A stretch of 64,000 nt of DNA, taken from positions 460,001 to 524,000 of the forward strand of contig NZ_CP092487.1 of NCBI RefSeq assembly GCF_022429565.1. Direction: 5' to 3'. Position 1 is the first letter of the stretch. Every line of letters begins with the position of its first letter. A program made the position numbers and the translations under genes. The notes beneath the pieces are model-generated. The model was not told where the DNA came from. It did not search any database and saw only the letters and a program-made list of their open reading frames with translations. Shown in pieces: positions 8,736 through 17,674 of the stretch. Source of the stretch: Lutibacter sp. A64 (GTDB taxonomy: Bacteria > Bacteroidota > Bacteroidia > Flavobacteriales > Flavobacteriaceae).

Positions 8736-11456
8736 ATGAGTCTCTTACTTTTAATGATAAACATTCAAAGTTGGGCTCAATCATCTACAAATAATAGTCA
8801 CATTAATAAATTGGAAAAAAAAGCAATTACTGAAAAGGATAGTTTAGAAAAGAAACTATTAACTCCCGAAGATTATAAATTGTGGAGTACAATGCATAGT
8901 AGAAATATTTTTATATCAAGCGATGCACGTTGGTACTCCTATAAACTTAACTATGAAAATAACATAGATACAATGTTTGTTGCAGCTGTTAAAAATGATA
9001 GAAAATTTAGTTTTCCCTCAGGGTCGAATTCTCAGTTTAGTAATGATGGAAAATGGTTTAGCTGTATTGTTCGGGATAAAGGATTAGCAATTTTGAATTT
9101 AAAAAATGGCAATCTGCAATGGGTTAAAGGTATTGAAAGGTTTAATTTTTCTAAGAATAACAAGTTTTTGATAGGTGTTAGAAAGAGTATGGATTCCGAT
9201 ACGAAGAATTCAAGTTTATGGGTGATGGATCTGGAGCAAGGAAAACATGAGATGATTCCAGGAGTAAGTGAATACCTGTTAAACCCCACGAATTCTAATA
9301 TGGTATATATAATAGATACAGAAGTAAAAAAAGCAGTTGTAGTGCGTACGTTGGAAAAATATCCTGCTTCACATACAATTATAGAGAATGGTTCGAACAG
9401 CTATAAAAAATTAATTTGGAGTTCAAAAGGAGCTGATTTGGTTTTTTTAGAGGAGTTGCCATCAAAAGAGGAAAAGCAAAAAAAATATAAGATTATCTAT
9501 TATACGAATAAAGGAGGCAAGACAAAAATAAGAAGTTTGAATCCTTCTATGGATAGTAACACATTAAAGGGGATGCATATAACTCAAACATTTTGGTTAG
9601 ATGAGCTAAGAATAACAGATGATGAAGCTGCAATTTATTTTAATGTACAGAGTCAGGAGGAACCCGAAAACATAACAGATAAAGATTCAGAGGTTCCTGT
9701 TCAGGTTTGGAAGGCAAGGGATAAAATTATTTATCCAATGCAAAAGTTCACGATGTATAACCCTATAACATTAGCAGTTTGGTGGCCAGAGAAAGATAAA
9801 ACAATGCTTTTGGAAACCCATGACCTACTTTCAGCAGCACTATTAGGAGATCAAAAACAGTTTTTGTCTTATAATTCTTTAAAAAATGCACCACATTTTA
9901 GCAACTCACCAAAAATAGATTTCTATCTCACTGATATGGAAACTGGGGAAAGCAATCTTTTTTTAAAGAATCAAGTAAATAACGAGTCTAATATGGTTAA
10001 TTCATCCAGTGGAAAGTATATTAGTTATTTCAAAGACAAGAATTGGTGGGTTTATGATTTGAAAAAAAAGACGCATACAAATCTTACCAAGAATATAGGA
10101 GTTGGATTCTATCAAAGAGAAGAAGACAATGCCCATTCTGGTGCGATTATGGCTTATGGTTCTCCAGGATGGACAGAGCAAGACAGAGAATTTATAGTTT
10201 ATGATAAATATGATATTTGGTTGCTTTCTCCAAATGGTACGTCCCCTCAAAAACTGACAAAAGGAAGGCAAAAACAGATACAATATAGAATATATAAACC
10301 AACTTCTCATGCATTTAAAGTCAACACATCTAATAGTGAAAAATATAGATTTGAACAGAGTACGCTCAAACCATCTGAAGGCGTTTTAATTAAATCCATA
10401 GGTGAAGATATGGCGTCAGGATTTAGTCTTTGGAAGCGAGGAAAAGAACTAAAACATCTGGTTTATAAAGATATGTATGTAAGCAATATGAAAAAAGTCC
10501 ACAACAAGGACGGATTCATATATCTAGAACAATCATTTAGCACGCCTCCTAGATTACGATATTGGGAAAAGGGCATGTCTGACCATAGAATTATATTGGA
10601 GACCAATTTACAACAAAAGCAATTTCAATGGGGTTATTCAGAATTGATTCATTACAAAGGGCCAGATGGTCAAAAACTACGCGGCGCTTTGTTTTATCCT
10701 GCGAATTATAAATTGGGGGAAAAATACCCCATGATTGTTAATATATATGAACTAAAATCGAGAGACTTGCACCACTATAAGAATCCTTCAGAGTTTTTAG
10801 GAGCTGGATTTAGCCATACAAATTATACTGCAGACGGGTTTTTGGTGTTTATGCCAGATATTTGGTATCAATTTAGTGACCCGATGATCTCTGCTCTAAA
10901 TTGTATAGAGGCAGGTGTGAAAGCGGTAGTCAAAAAAGGGATTGTAGAAGAAGAGCATATTGGCATAACTGGCCATTCCTTTGGAGGATATGAAACTGCA
11001 TTTGTTATTACGCAAACCAATTTGTTCGCAACAGCAATAGCTGGTTCTGGAATAACGGATCTTGTAAGTTTTTATCATACCATGAATGGTCAGTATTTAT
11101 GGCCACAAATGAATTCGGTTGAAAGTATGCAATTCCGTTTTAATGATTCTTTTTATGAGAATCCAGAAGCTTACTACCGTAATTCTCCAATAAATTATGC
11201 CTCAAATATTAATACACCATTATTGTTAATGACAGGAGAGGAAGATCATCATGTAAATTGGCAACAAAGCGTTGAATTGTATTTAGGTTTACGCCGTTTA
11301 GATAAAGAATGTGAGATGTTAATATATCCAGGTGAAGGTCATGTATTGTTGAATCCTAAAAATCAGGTGGATTTCACAAGGCGAATGAAAAAATGGTTTG
11401 ATAAATATTTGAAACCAGATAAAAATCAGACTGGTTTGAATCTCAATAAAAATTAA
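8736..11456 (+). CDS. S9 family serine peptidase (prolyl oligopeptidase type)
   Basis: The chosen start gives 906 residues beginning with a signal peptide (MSLLLLMINIQSWAQSS). The frame also stays open back to an ATG at 8616 that overlaps the SusD stop, but that extension lacks a sensible signal peptide and spans a terminator. The N-terminal two-thirds look like a beta-propeller, and the C-terminal alpha/beta-hydrolase domain has the nucleophile motif GHSFGG (Ser about residue 748). Acid and base are likely in the GEEDHHVNW and GEGHVLL stretches. S9 peptidases cleave short peptides, so this enzyme probably trims peptides brought in by the upstream SusC/SusD pair. Confidence 0.88.
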   Translation: MSLLLLMINIQSWAQSSTNNSHINKLEKKAITEKDSLEKKLLTPEDYKLWSTMHSRNIFISSDARWYSYKLNYENNIDTMFVAAVKNDRKFSFPSGSNSQFSNDGKWFSCIVRDKGLAILNLKNGNLQWVKGIERFNFSKNNKFLIGVRKSMDSDTKNSSLWVMDLEQGKHEMIPGVSEYLLNPTNSNMVYIIDTEVKKAVVVRTLEKYPASHTIIENGSNSYKKLIWSSKGADLVFLEELPSKEEKQKKYKIIYYTNKGGKTKIRSLNPSMDSNTLKGMHITQTFWLDELRITDDEAAIYFNVQSQEEPENITDKDSEVPVQVWKARDKIIYPMQKFTMYNPITLAVWWPEKDKTMLLETHDLLSAALLGDQKQFLSYNSLKNAPHFSNSPKIDFYLTDMETGESNLFLKNQVNNESNMVNSSSGKYISYFKDKNWWVYDLKKKTHTNLTKNIGVGFYQREEDNAHSGAIMAYGSPGWTEQDREFIVYDKYDIWLLSPNGTSPQKLTKGRQKQIQYRIYKPTSHAFKVNTSNSEKYRFEQSTLKPSEGVLIKSIGEDMASGFSLWKRGKELKHLVYKDMYVSNMKKVHNKDGFIYLEQSFSTPPRLRYWEKGMSDHRIILETNLQQKQFQWGYSELIHYKGPDGQKLRGALFYPANYKLGEKYPMIVNIYELKSRDLHHYKNPSEFLGAGFSHTNYTADGFLVFMPDIWYQFSDPMISALNCIEAGVKAVVKKGIVEEEHIGITGHSFGGYETAFVITQTNLFATAIAGSGITDLVSFYHTMNGQYLWPQMNSVESMQFRFNDSFYENPEAYYRNSPINYASNINTPLLLMTGEEDHHVNWQQSVELYLGLRRLDKECEMLIYPGEGHVLLNPKNQVDFTRRMKKWFDKYLKPDKNQTGLNLNKN

Positions 11457-11461
11457 ATAAA

Positions 11462-11496
11462 AACAATGCAGTTCTTCGAGAAAGAACTGCATTGTT
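11462..11496 (-). terminator. Strong bidirectional terminator
   Basis: A 15-bp perfect stem (AACAATGCAGTTCTT and its complement) with a 5-nt loop. On the minus strand it is followed by a T-rich tail, so it ends the operon of the small peptide gene. It also insulates the S9 peptidase transcript. A second 13-bp AT-only dyad (11497-11526) follows at once and covers the stop of the minus-strand gene. Confidence 0.75.
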
Positions 11497-11512
11497 AAAT
11501 TAATAACTAATT

Positions 11513-11791
11513 TTAGTTATTAATTTTATACAATGGCACATTACATACATTGACACTTGGATTCACCTTTCCCCATAATCTGCTACTTCCAGAAGTACAG
11601 ATAGTTGGTTGATAGACTGTAGTACACATCTGTTCTGCATGACAAGGGTCTGCTTGTGAAACAAATCGATAGCCTTGTGTTGTAGAAAGTGATTCTGTAC
11701 TACCCATAGACATAGTAACAAAAGCACCTGCGATTCCTAAAAAAACGACTGCCAATGGCATCATAATTTTTTTTAAAATTTGTGTTTTCAT
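11513..11791 (-). CDS. Small secreted cysteine-containing protein, DUF6520-like
   Basis: The 92-residue protein has an N-terminal hydrophobic signal (IMMPLAVVFLGIAGAFVTMSM) and a short exported part with four cysteines (DPC, QMC, TIC, NVC) that could form two disulfides. It resembles the DUF6520 group of flavobacterial small exported proteins, which recalls NVEAL proteins of Bacteroides; the function of both is unknown. It is the last gene of a minus-strand operon after a propeller-like membrane protein and a MauE-like protein. A MauE neighbour fits a need for redox handling of cysteines. Confidence 0.75.
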   Translation of the reverse strand: MKTQILKKIMMPLAVVFLGIAGAFVTMSMGSTESLSTTQGYRFVSQADPCHAEQMCTTVYQPTICTSGSSRLWGKVNPSVNVCNVPLYKINN

Positions 11792-11851
11792 AATATTAAA
11801 TATTTAAAATGATGACTTACTCTTTTTTACAGGTTTTCAGTCTTACCCCTG

Positions 11852-11865
11852 ATATCGGCCGATAT
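11852..11865. promoter_or_regulatory. 14-bp perfect palindrome before the small peptide gene
   Basis: ATATCGGCCGATAT lies between the stop of the propeller-like gene and the small peptide gene. It is GC-richer than its surroundings. It could be an operator or an mRNA-processing hairpin that sets the level of the peptide apart from the membrane proteins. Confidence 0.35.
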
Positions 11866-11869
11866 ATTT

Positions 11870-12964
11870 TTAATTAGTTTTTGTGTAAGAACTTGCTGCT
11901 TTATTTTGACTTAAATGTTCCAGAAGTTTATAGCACACTATGTTATTTTCAATCAAGGCATATAAAAAATTTCCTGCTACAAGCATACTTTTCATTTTAT
12001 GATTGTTGATATCATAAACTGGAAAACTAGATCGATAGGAGGCACTGGTAAGGTCATAGACATCAACAATACTCGCAATCTTCCAAATGTTTTCTTCTTC
12101 ATATAAGCCAGGCAATGCTGAATTTACATAGAGTAAATTATCGGAAACAGCACTTGTTTTATTAACGACTAAAGGAGGTTCAGCAAAAGTTTTAAGCGTG
12201 CTGTTTTTCTTTTGTATTAAACTTATTTGAGCTGTACTCACAGTATCAATGGTATTTCCGCGATACATTAATTGAAGAGAAGGGGTTGCAACAATAAATT
12301 CGTTTCGATAGCGATACATGTAAATGATACGATTGAGTTCTTGATTAAAATGAAGACTGCCATCAGTATCAAAGATACCATCAAACTGTTTTTCTAAGAG
12401 ATTAGAACCATAAGCTACTTTTGCGGTGTCCGTAAGGTTAAGAGTACCAATAAGACTTTCTCCACTTTTAGGTGTTAAATACCGCACAGCCATGGTAACA
12501 GAATCCACAGGCTCCAATTGAGAAAAATAATAGCCACTATTAATTTTTAACGAAGCCTTCCAATCTTTTATGTTTCCTTTAAACACATAAGGAGCAATTC
12601 CTTCAAAAACAAAAAAGTGAGTATCTTGTACTCTAATTTGTGGAGAACGGAAGGGAAGCTCATTTTCTTTCAGTTCAATATTATAAGTGGTTCTTTTTGT
12701 TAAAGTGCTGTCCAATTTCATTATTTGCAATGGCGCTGTATAATTACCGAGATAGATGTTGCCATTTCCATTTCCCGCAAAATAATAGGAGTTATAAATC
12801 AAGTCAGCTTGATAAATTTCTTGAGCAACATGTGGTGGATACCTACGGGTAAATTTATTTTTATAATGAGTGATGTTTTCCGATAAGCGAAATAGTTGAA
12901 AGATTATAACAACACAAAACACACCACCAATCAATAGCAAAAGAAGTTTTATTTTATTGTTCAT
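11870..12964 (-). CDS. Membrane-anchored propeller-like protein of unknown function
   Basis: A protein of 364 residues with one N-terminal membrane segment (about 5-26) and an exported, beta-rich remainder with repeating 40-50-residue units, as in 6-bladed propeller families such as BF3164-like. I recognise no catalytic motif. Its start overlaps the stop of the MauE-like gene by 4 bp, so the two are translationally coupled, and the cysteine-peptide gene follows. In Bacteroides, NVEAL peptides are found with 6-bladed propeller proteins, so the same pairing may exist here. Confidence 0.7.
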   Translation of the reverse strand: MNNKIKLLLLLIGGVFCVVIIFQLFRLSENITHYKNKFTRRYPPHVAQEIYQADLIYNSYYFAGNGNGNIYLGNYTAPLQIMKLDSTLTKRTTYNIELKENELPFRSPQIRVQDTHFFVFEGIAPYVFKGNIKDWKASLKINSGYYFSQLEPVDSVTMAVRYLTPKSGESLIGTLNLTDTAKVAYGSNLLEKQFDGIFDTDGSLHFNQELNRIIYMYRYRNEFIVATPSLQLMYRGNTIDTVSTAQISLIQKKNSTLKTFAEPPLVVNKTSAVSDNLLYVNSALPGLYEEENIWKIASIVDVYDLTSASYRSSFPVYDINNHKMKSMLVAGNFLYALIENNIVCYKLLEHLSQNKAASSYTKTN

Positions 12965-13410
12965 AATTTCAGATTTTTATGTTTAAAAAATTGGGGATGT
13001 TCTGTTGTTAGTAGAAAGGCAATTATTGCAAAGACAATAAATATGATATTAAAAACTAGATGTTGGTTCCACGTCATTTTTTCCAGTATTCCTCCACAAG
13101 AGCAGGGAACAAAGGCGCTGTAGTTTAATATAATGTAGATATAAGCTGTAAATAACACCATTAATAAGTATGACGTAAACAAACCAATAAACCGAAACCG
13201 TGGAATAAGCAATAGTGCAGCTATACTAAATTCAGAAGCAGGAACTATTATAGCAATCCAATCTGTAAATGAACTTAATAGAGGTGATTGCCCTAATTGA
13301 ATTTTGAAGGTCTCAAAATCTAACAATTTACTTGTTGCAGCATATACAAGCATAAGAACATACAAATAACAAATGGCAAGTATTATATTTTTTCTAAAGC
13401 AAAATTTCAT
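12961..13410 (-). CDS. MauE/DoxX-like redox-associated membrane protein
   Basis: A protein of 149 residues with four membrane segments. The first is followed by the typical KLLDFETFKIQLGQSPLL stretch, and a CSCGG pair sits in the third loop (FVPCSCGGILEKM). Members of this group are thought to supply reducing or oxidising power for exported proteins (MauE in methylamine dehydrogenase maturation). It is the first gene of the minus-strand operon that ends with a four-cysteine exported peptide, which makes thiol maturation of that peptide a plausible role. Confidence 0.78.
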   Translation of the reverse strand: MKFCFRKNIILAICYLYVLMLVYAATSKLLDFETFKIQLGQSPLLSSFTDWIAIIVPASEFSIAALLLIPRFRFIGLFTSYLLMVLFTAYIYIILNYSAFVPCSCGGILEKMTWNQHLVFNIIFIVFAIIAFLLTTEHPQFFKHKNLKL

Positions 13411-13578
13411 ATCAAAATAATTATAGTTTTAATTTGATATAAAATTCGCCTAAAACAAACTTATAAGTGTTATCTAATCAGTAGATTGACTTATTGATAA
13501 AGTATTGGTTTTTCTATTTGAGATTCTATGGATTTGATGTCTTTAAAAATACCTTTTTAATGGAAGGTAGTTGTGTTT

Positions 13579-14508
13579 TTATGGATTGGTAAAATCAGTA
13601 TATTTTCTCGAAACATTGTTAGGGGAATAGCCAAATAACTTTTTAAAGGCTTTAGAAAAATTAGGATATGTAGAAAAACCACACTTAGAAGCAATTTCTT
13701 TAAGAGGAATTGTTGTTTGTTGAATTAACAAATGGGCTCTTTGTAGTCTTTTATTATTATAAAATTTGTAAATACTCGTTTTAAATAAGTATTTAAATCC
13801 ATACTTGAGTTTGTATTCATTTGTTCCAAACATACGTGATAATTCTTTTATGGTTGGAAGTGGTTTGTCCAAATTATTTAAAATATAGTCATAAACGCTC
13901 TGTATCAATTGTACATCTGATAAGCGGTACAGTCCTGCTGGTTTAATAGTGTCTGTTGATGAAATTAGTTTGGCTGGGAGGCTAGTTTCTTCAACGATAT
14001 TGCACACTGAACTAATCAGAATATCATTATTATGAAAAAGCCGAGAGATATTGCAAAATGATGGTTTGTGTAACTGTTTTTTTGTGATGTAAGTTAGTTG
14101 TTGAGCGGATGCTTGTATAAAATTTCGTCGTAAATCTTCTTTTATGTGATTCCATACCTGAAGAGATTCTTTCGTTAAGATTGAGGAAAATTGAGTATTT
14201 ATTAAGTCTTCAGGGGTATATCCTAAATTATTGAAGACATCTGAATTGAAACTTTTAATGATAAAATTTGAATCTAAAATAAAAGAATTTTGAACAAGGT
14301 ATTTGCTAGAATGATGTGGGTTAACATATCCTTTATGTGAGATTAAACCATTCAACTCTTCAGCTAACATATTAACTAAAACAGTTATAATTTCAAGATT
14401 ATCATCTTCTCCTGATTGTTTAATCCGATGTGTAAAATTTCCTTTACCCATCAGAAGTAACATTTGATAAATTTTTTCAAAACGAATTTGATTTAAATCT
14501 GAATCCAT
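13579..14508 (-). CDS. PAS-domain AraC-family transcription regulator
   Basis: A protein of 309 residues. The N-terminal 60 residues are helical, a PAS-like sensor follows (SFILDSNFIIKSFNSDVFNNLGYTPEDL begins near residue 74), and the C-terminal 100 residues form a double-helix AraC DNA-binding domain (IKELSRMFGTNEYKLKYGFKYLF; LKEIASKCGFSTYPNFSKAF). It sits 34 bp from the STAS-like gene on the same strand, and both face away from the alpha-oxoamine synthase fusion. A soluble PAS-AraC protein next to a small-molecule synthase gene could sense the product, but that is inference. Confidence 0.85.
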   Translation of the reverse strand: MDSDLNQIRFEKIYQMLLLMGKGNFTHRIKQSGEDDNLEIITVLVNMLAEELNGLISHKGYVNPHHSSKYLVQNSFILDSNFIIKSFNSDVFNNLGYTPEDLINTQFSSILTKESLQVWNHIKEDLRRNFIQASAQQLTYITKKQLHKPSFCNISRLFHNNDILISSVCNIVEETSLPAKLISSTDTIKPAGLYRLSDVQLIQSVYDYILNNLDKPLPTIKELSRMFGTNEYKLKYGFKYLFKTSIYKFYNNKRLQRAHLLIQQTTIPLKEIASKCGFSTYPNFSKAFKKLFGYSPNNVSRKYTDFTNP

Positions 14509-14542
14509 AAGATTGAAAATTTGGTTCTAGCTAAAAATATAT

Positions 14543-14920
14543 TTAACTATAGTTTGAAAGGAATTCTAATGCTTTAGTTGTATCATCAAACATTTGAGAG
14601 GGAACAGTAGGCTTACTGATAGTAACATAGAATGTTGTCATTGCCTTTAAAACTCTTTTATCAACAAGGAAACTAACAGCCTTGGTTAACACTGATCCAG
14701 ATTGTGCTAAATAATCTCTAGCAGTTTTATCGATGTTTTTAATTCCTCTAACATCACAAAAAATAGGATAAGAAATTTCATTTTGGAATTGAATTCGATC
14801 AGCAACGATACATTGAGCAGCGGCTAAATCAATGACTACATCCTGTTTATATTCAAAAAAAAGGATTTGATCACTAATCCAAAATTTGGCAAATTTATTT
14901 TCAAATAATTCGTGTTCCAT
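14543..14920 (-). CDS. STAS/SpoIIAA-like small protein (DUF7793-like)
   Basis: A protein of 125 residues that resembles a group of Bacteroidota proteins with a STAS/SEC14-like fold: a first strand pair (FWISDQILFFEYK), a long helix (DLAAAQCIVADRIQF), then FCDVRGIKNIDKTARDYL. STAS proteins often act as regulatory switches or anti-sigma antagonists. It is first in the transcript with the PAS-AraC gene, which suggests a joint sensory role. No catalytic motif is seen. Confidence 0.65.
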   Translation of the reverse strand: MEHELFENKFAKFWISDQILFFEYKQDVVIDLAAAQCIVADRIQFQNEISYPIFCDVRGIKNIDKTARDYLAQSGSVLTKAVSFLVDKRVLKAMTTFYVTISKPTVPSQMFDDTTKALEFLSNYS

Positions 14921-15160
14921 TTTATATTTTGTATGACTAAAATACTACAAATTTTATTGATCTGTCAATTAATGTAATTTTTAATGATTTAATTTATAGT
15001 GAATTAGCTATGTTTTTGTCAAATTAGTAGTTTAAGTTGTCATAAAAGTATTTTTATTGGAAAACACGTATTAGTATTTTTTATTTATAAAATTTTAGGG
15101 GTATACTTCTGAAATAAAAAGAATTATAATTTAAAAATCACATATAAATACTTTTAAGTT

Positions 15161-17584
15161 ATGGCAAAAATTAAATCAAATAATTTTTTAGATACAGTAA
15201 ACGACGTTTTTATTGATGCGAGGAAAGCAGGAGTAATACACTTGTATGCCGAAGATGAATCATTCTCAGGAAGAACATTGCAAATACATAATAAAAAATT
15301 ATTTCATTTTGGAACAACGGGGTATTTGGGATTGGAGCAAGATGCTCGATTAAAAAAAGCTGCAATTAATGCTATAACAAAATATGGAACGCAATTTCCA
15401 CTTTCCAAATCTTATATTTCTCATCCATTATATAATATATTAGAACAACTAATAAGAGAAATGTATGGGACTAATATTATTATCACCAAAAATAGCACAT
15501 TAGGGCACCTTGGGGTTATTCCAAGTGCAGTAAATGATCAAGATGCAATTATATTGGATCATCAAGTTCATTGGAGTGTGCAGAGTGCAGCCAAAACATT
15601 GAAGTCTAGAAGTGTTACTATAGAAATGATTCGACATAATAACTTGCAGATGTTGGAAGATAAAATTAAAGCCTTGTCTTCAAAGCATAAAAGAATATGG
15701 TATATGGTTGACGGTATTTATTCTATGTATGGAGATTATGCACCTATCAAAGAATTATTAGAATTATGCAATAAATACCCTCAATTATTTTTGTATTGTG
15801 ATGATGTGCACGGAATGAGTTGGATAGGGAAGAAAGGGACAGGTTTTGTACTTAGTCAACTAAATGAACTCCCAGAAAATATATTAATTTTTGGGACTCT
15901 TAGTAAAACTTTTGGGGCTAGTGGTGCTTTTTTAGCGTGTTCTGATACTAAAATGTATCAACGTATTAAAACCTTTGGAGGGCCACTAACTTTTTCTGCA
16001 CAATTAGAACCAGCTTCAGTTGGTGCAGCTATAGCTTCTGCTAGAATTCACTTATCTCCTGAAATCTATACGCTTCAATCAGAATTAAAAGATCGCATTG
16101 ATCTATTTAATGATTTACTGAGTCATACAGACTTACCATTGGTACATGAAAATAATTCCCCCGTTTTTTATATTGGGACTGGAATGCCAAAAACAGGGTA
16201 CAATTTTGTTAATAGATTGATGAATGAAGGCTTTTTTGTAAATTTAGGACTTTTTCCAGCAGTACCTGTAAAAAATACGGGTGTGCGCATCACTATTTCA
16301 AGGCATAACCAGAAAGAGGAAATAAAAAGTTTGGTAGAAGCAATGGTTTATCATTTTCCAAAAGCTCTAGCTGATACCAATACGACTAAAAAAAGTGTAT
16401 TTAGCGCATTTAAAATAGCAACTCCATCATTAACTGATACTGAAAGTTTAAGTACATTATCTGTTCAAATGGTAGATACGATTAAGAAAATTCAAAAAGA
16501 AGAATGGAACGCATTGTTGGGGAAACATGGTATATTTGATTGGGATGGATTATTGTTTTTAGAAAATGTTTTTAACAATAATGCAGCAAAAGAGCATAAT
16601 TGGAAGTTTTACTATTTTATAATTAGAGATGCTAAAAACAAACCAATTTTAGCTACTTTTTTTACGTTTAATATTTGGAAGGAAGACATGCTTGCATCAG
16701 AAAAGGTTTCTATCAAATTAGAAGCACAAAGAGTGAAAAATCCATATTTATATACCTCCTATGTACTTAGTATGGGATCTCTTTTTACTGAAGGTCAACA
16801 TTATTATTTTGATAAAACCCATCCCAAAAGTAAGCTCGCTTTTAATATGATGTTTCAAAAATTAGAAGGATTGGATGTCGAGTTCAACCCATCTATGTTA
16901 GTGTTACGGGATTTTGAAATTGATGCTGATTTAAATCAAAAATTTCATCAACAAGGTTTTATAAAAACAAATATGCCAGATTCTTGTATTATTGAGAATT
17001 TAGCGTGGAAGAGTACAGATGAGTATATAGCTACCTTATCATCAAGAAATCGCAGACATTTTAGAAAAGATATATTGCCCTTTGAATCCTGTTTTGAAAT
17101 AACAATCAAATCAGAATTGAATTCTCAAGAATTATTTGATTTATATGAGCTGTATGAAAATGTACGAAAGAACAATCGTGGGTTAAATACGTTTTCATTT
17201 CCAATAAAAATGCTTAAAAATATGTCAAATCATCCAAACTGGGAATTTATTATTCTAAGTCTTAAAAAGGAGTTAAACTCACAAAACAATCATCCCGTAG
17301 GTGTTATGTTTTGTTATAAAAATGGAAATTATTCATATACTCCAGCTTTTGTAGGATTAAATTATAAATATTTGAAAAAGTATCAAATTTATCGTCAGTT
17401 ATTATTTCAAACCATAAAAAGAGCTGGTGAGCTACATTTTAAAAATATAAATTTTGGAATGACAGCTGCTTTTGAAAAGAAAAAATTAGGTGCTAAAATC
17501 ACATCTAAAATAGCCTATATTCAAGCAAAAGATAACTTTTCAATGGAAATGATGGATGCCATTAGTAATGAAGATTCGTATTAA
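15161..17584 (+). CDS. Alpha-oxoamine synthase fused to a GNAT acyltransferase
   Basis: An 807-residue two-domain protein. Residues 1-400 are an alpha-oxoamine synthase (class II PLP enzymes such as KBL, AONS, SPT, CqsA): the cofactor Asp/His lie in LYCDDVHGMS (D215, H217) and the Schiff-base lysine in FGTLSKTFGASG (K249). Such enzymes condense an amino acid with an acyl-CoA. Residues 430-800 are a GNAT/FemAB-like domain (LSSRNRRHFRKDILPFE; GVMFCYKNGNYSYTPAFVGL), likely to add a further acyl or aminoacyl group. The product is unknown. The gene lies 90 bp before rteC and is divergent from a PAS-AraC/STAS pair, so an ICE-borne signal molecule is a fair guess. Confidence 0.88.
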   Translation: MAKIKSNNFLDTVNDVFIDARKAGVIHLYAEDESFSGRTLQIHNKKLFHFGTTGYLGLEQDARLKKAAINAITKYGTQFPLSKSYISHPLYNILEQLIREMYGTNIIITKNSTLGHLGVIPSAVNDQDAIILDHQVHWSVQSAAKTLKSRSVTIEMIRHNNLQMLEDKIKALSSKHKRIWYMVDGIYSMYGDYAPIKELLELCNKYPQLFLYCDDVHGMSWIGKKGTGFVLSQLNELPENILIFGTLSKTFGASGAFLACSDTKMYQRIKTFGGPLTFSAQLEPASVGAAIASARIHLSPEIYTLQSELKDRIDLFNDLLSHTDLPLVHENNSPVFYIGTGMPKTGYNFVNRLMNEGFFVNLGLFPAVPVKNTGVRITISRHNQKEEIKSLVEAMVYHFPKALADTNTTKKSVFSAFKIATPSLTDTESLSTLSVQMVDTIKKIQKEEWNALLGKHGIFDWDGLLFLENVFNNNAAKEHNWKFYYFIIRDAKNKPILATFFTFNIWKEDMLASEKVSIKLEAQRVKNPYLYTSYVLSMGSLFTEGQHYYFDKTHPKSKLAFNMMFQKLEGLDVEFNPSMLVLRDFEIDADLNQKFHQQGFIKTNMPDSCIIENLAWKSTDEYIATLSSRNRRHFRKDILPFESCFEITIKSELNSQELFDLYELYENVRKNNRGLNTFSFPIKMLKNMSNHPNWEFIILSLKKELNSQNNHPVGVMFCYKNGNYSYTPAFVGLNYKYLKKYQIYRQLLFQTIKRAGELHFKNINFGMTAAFEKKKLGAKITSKIAYIQAKDNFSMEMMDAISNEDSY

Positions 17585-17674
17585 ACTTATATAGGTTGGC
17601 CAATTGAATTTTTTAAATAAATATTTTCCCCATGTTATAACTTGAATTTTAAACATGTTTACAAGTATAATTAA

